Shown: positions 63,531-64,000 of the stretch, piece after piece
How positions within the stretch are numbered: position 1 is the stretch's first letter
How the letters are laid out: every line of letters starts with the position of its first letter
The notes under the pieces: model-generated
Seen by the model: only the letters and a program-made list of their open reading frames with translations
Database searches by the model: none
What the model was told of the DNA's origin: nothing
Made by a program: the position numbers and the translations under genes
Assembly: GCA_021613335.1 (NCBI GenBank)
Contig: JAJTWR010000266.1
Location: 5,132,501 to 5,196,500 of the forward strand
Length of the DNA stretch: 64,000 nucleotides
From: Whitmania pigra
Lineage: Eukaryota; Annelida; Clitellata; Hirudinida; Haemopidae
Reading direction: 5' to 3'

Positions 63531-63615
63531 CGAGCTCAGCATCCCACGTATCCATGTCGGATGCAAAAACATGGATATCTGGAGGACTGGCACTGGAAAA
63601 GAATGATGGCTTCAT
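63531..63615 (-). CDS. orphan exon of an unrecognised minus-strand gene
   Basis: From ATG 63615 (or an AAG acceptor six bases later) the frame reads MKPSFFSSASPPDIHVFASD then MDTWDAELG, and reaches a GTAAAA donor at 63530 in phase 1. Composition is strongly coding-like. A second minus-strand patch at 63860-63920 (KGPAQDLKAFQ before GTGAAAG) may be an upstream exon but has a stop in its longest form. The gene would run leftwards past the mariner. Family not recognised. Confidence 0.38.
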
Positions 63616-63685
63616 CGTTTTGAAAAACAAAAACAAACATATAATACATCTTAAGTAAGATCAAAAATAAAAGTTATTAAAATTG

Positions 63686-63770
63686 AGGGCGAGTTAGCAC
63701 AGTAGGTTGGGTTCGTGCGAACGACTGCAAAAGCAAGTCATTACTTGTTCCATTCGCATCTGCAATGAAG
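63686..63770 (+). mobile_element. partial SINE copy (tRNA head region)
   Basis: GAGTTAGCACAGTAGGTTGG and ACGACTGCAAAAGCAAGTCA resemble the A-box-side half of the 15336 copy, in plus orientation. The B-box side is diverged (TTCCATTCGCATCTGCA). Confidence 0.5.
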
Positions 63771-64000
63771 AGGCATCAGTCTCAATTGAGATCTGCTTGT
63801 TAGCTTTGAAGAACCTCAGGGTTGGCGCTATCAGAGCTTTCTTTCACCTGAAATGCTTTTAGGTCCTGAGCTGGTCCTTTCTATGTCATGCCATCCTTCA
63901 CCAGCAGATCAGTAATTTCTGAAATAATGGGATTGAAGTTTGAAAATCAAGTCTACATACCTAAAAATCTATGAAGTAATTTTTGTCGCTTGGTTCTTAT

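Overview
This is a window of eukaryotic nuclear DNA from an invertebrate animal. It is AT-rich. Coding sequence is cut into many short exons by GT-AG introns that carry SINEs, non-LTR retrotransposon debris, DNA transposons and very long AAT microsatellites. No organism can be named from sequence alone. A tandem-repeat precursor of the pedal-peptide/orcokinin type (FDSI-peptides between KR sites), tRNA-SINEs and CR1/L2-like elements point to a lophotrochozoan such as an annelid (leech-like) or mollusc; this is inference.

Layout. 0-2.5 kb: orphan exon-like pieces that I cannot assign. 6.0-10.34 kb, minus strand: a complete CMTR1 gene (mRNA cap-1 2'-O-methyltransferase; G-patch, Rossmann-fold methyltransferase, guanylyltransferase-like and WW parts). 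10.9-19.4 kb: a transposon graveyard (three non-LTR RT fragments, an hAT remnant, SINEs, a G-tract duplication around a perfect palindrome). 20.56-25.0 kb, plus strand: a tandem-BRCT gene that is most BRCA1-like at its C-terminus; the start and any RING exons are not seen. 26.2-28.39 kb, minus strand, convergent with it: a complete FBXO8 gene (F-box plus Sec7). 31.26-42.8 kb, minus strand: a complete DOT1L gene (H3K79 methyltransferase) of about 22 coding exons, with the catalytic domain, a basic/coiled-coil region and a long Ser/Gln-rich tail. 43-48.6 kb: mostly non-coding, with a 375-bp AAT array. 48.7-61.08 kb, plus strand: a probable neuropeptide gene. Its last exon (60395-61079) carries a 51-nt tandem array of dibasic-bounded peptides; three upstream exons with matching splice phases and a TATA/CCAAT promoter are proposed. 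55.7-63 kb: a pogo/Tigger-like remnant, an hAT-like element, a hAT MITE with target duplication, and a nearly full-length mariner with intact terminal repeats. 63.5 kb: one orphan minus-strand exon.

The four conserved genes are housekeeping or chromatin genes (cap methylation, DNA-damage BRCT adaptor, ubiquitin/ARF signalling, histone methylation). They are simply neighbours and show no operon logic. The most interesting points are the neuropeptide precursor and its long-intron gene model, a triplicated 3' splice site in DOT1L that would add 13 in-frame residues, a possible GC-AG intron and a stop-free mini-intron in CMTR1, and a SINE inserted inside a minisatellite in a DOT1L intron. Exon borders were assigned by eye from splice consensus, reading phase and remembered family sequence; no alignment was run.
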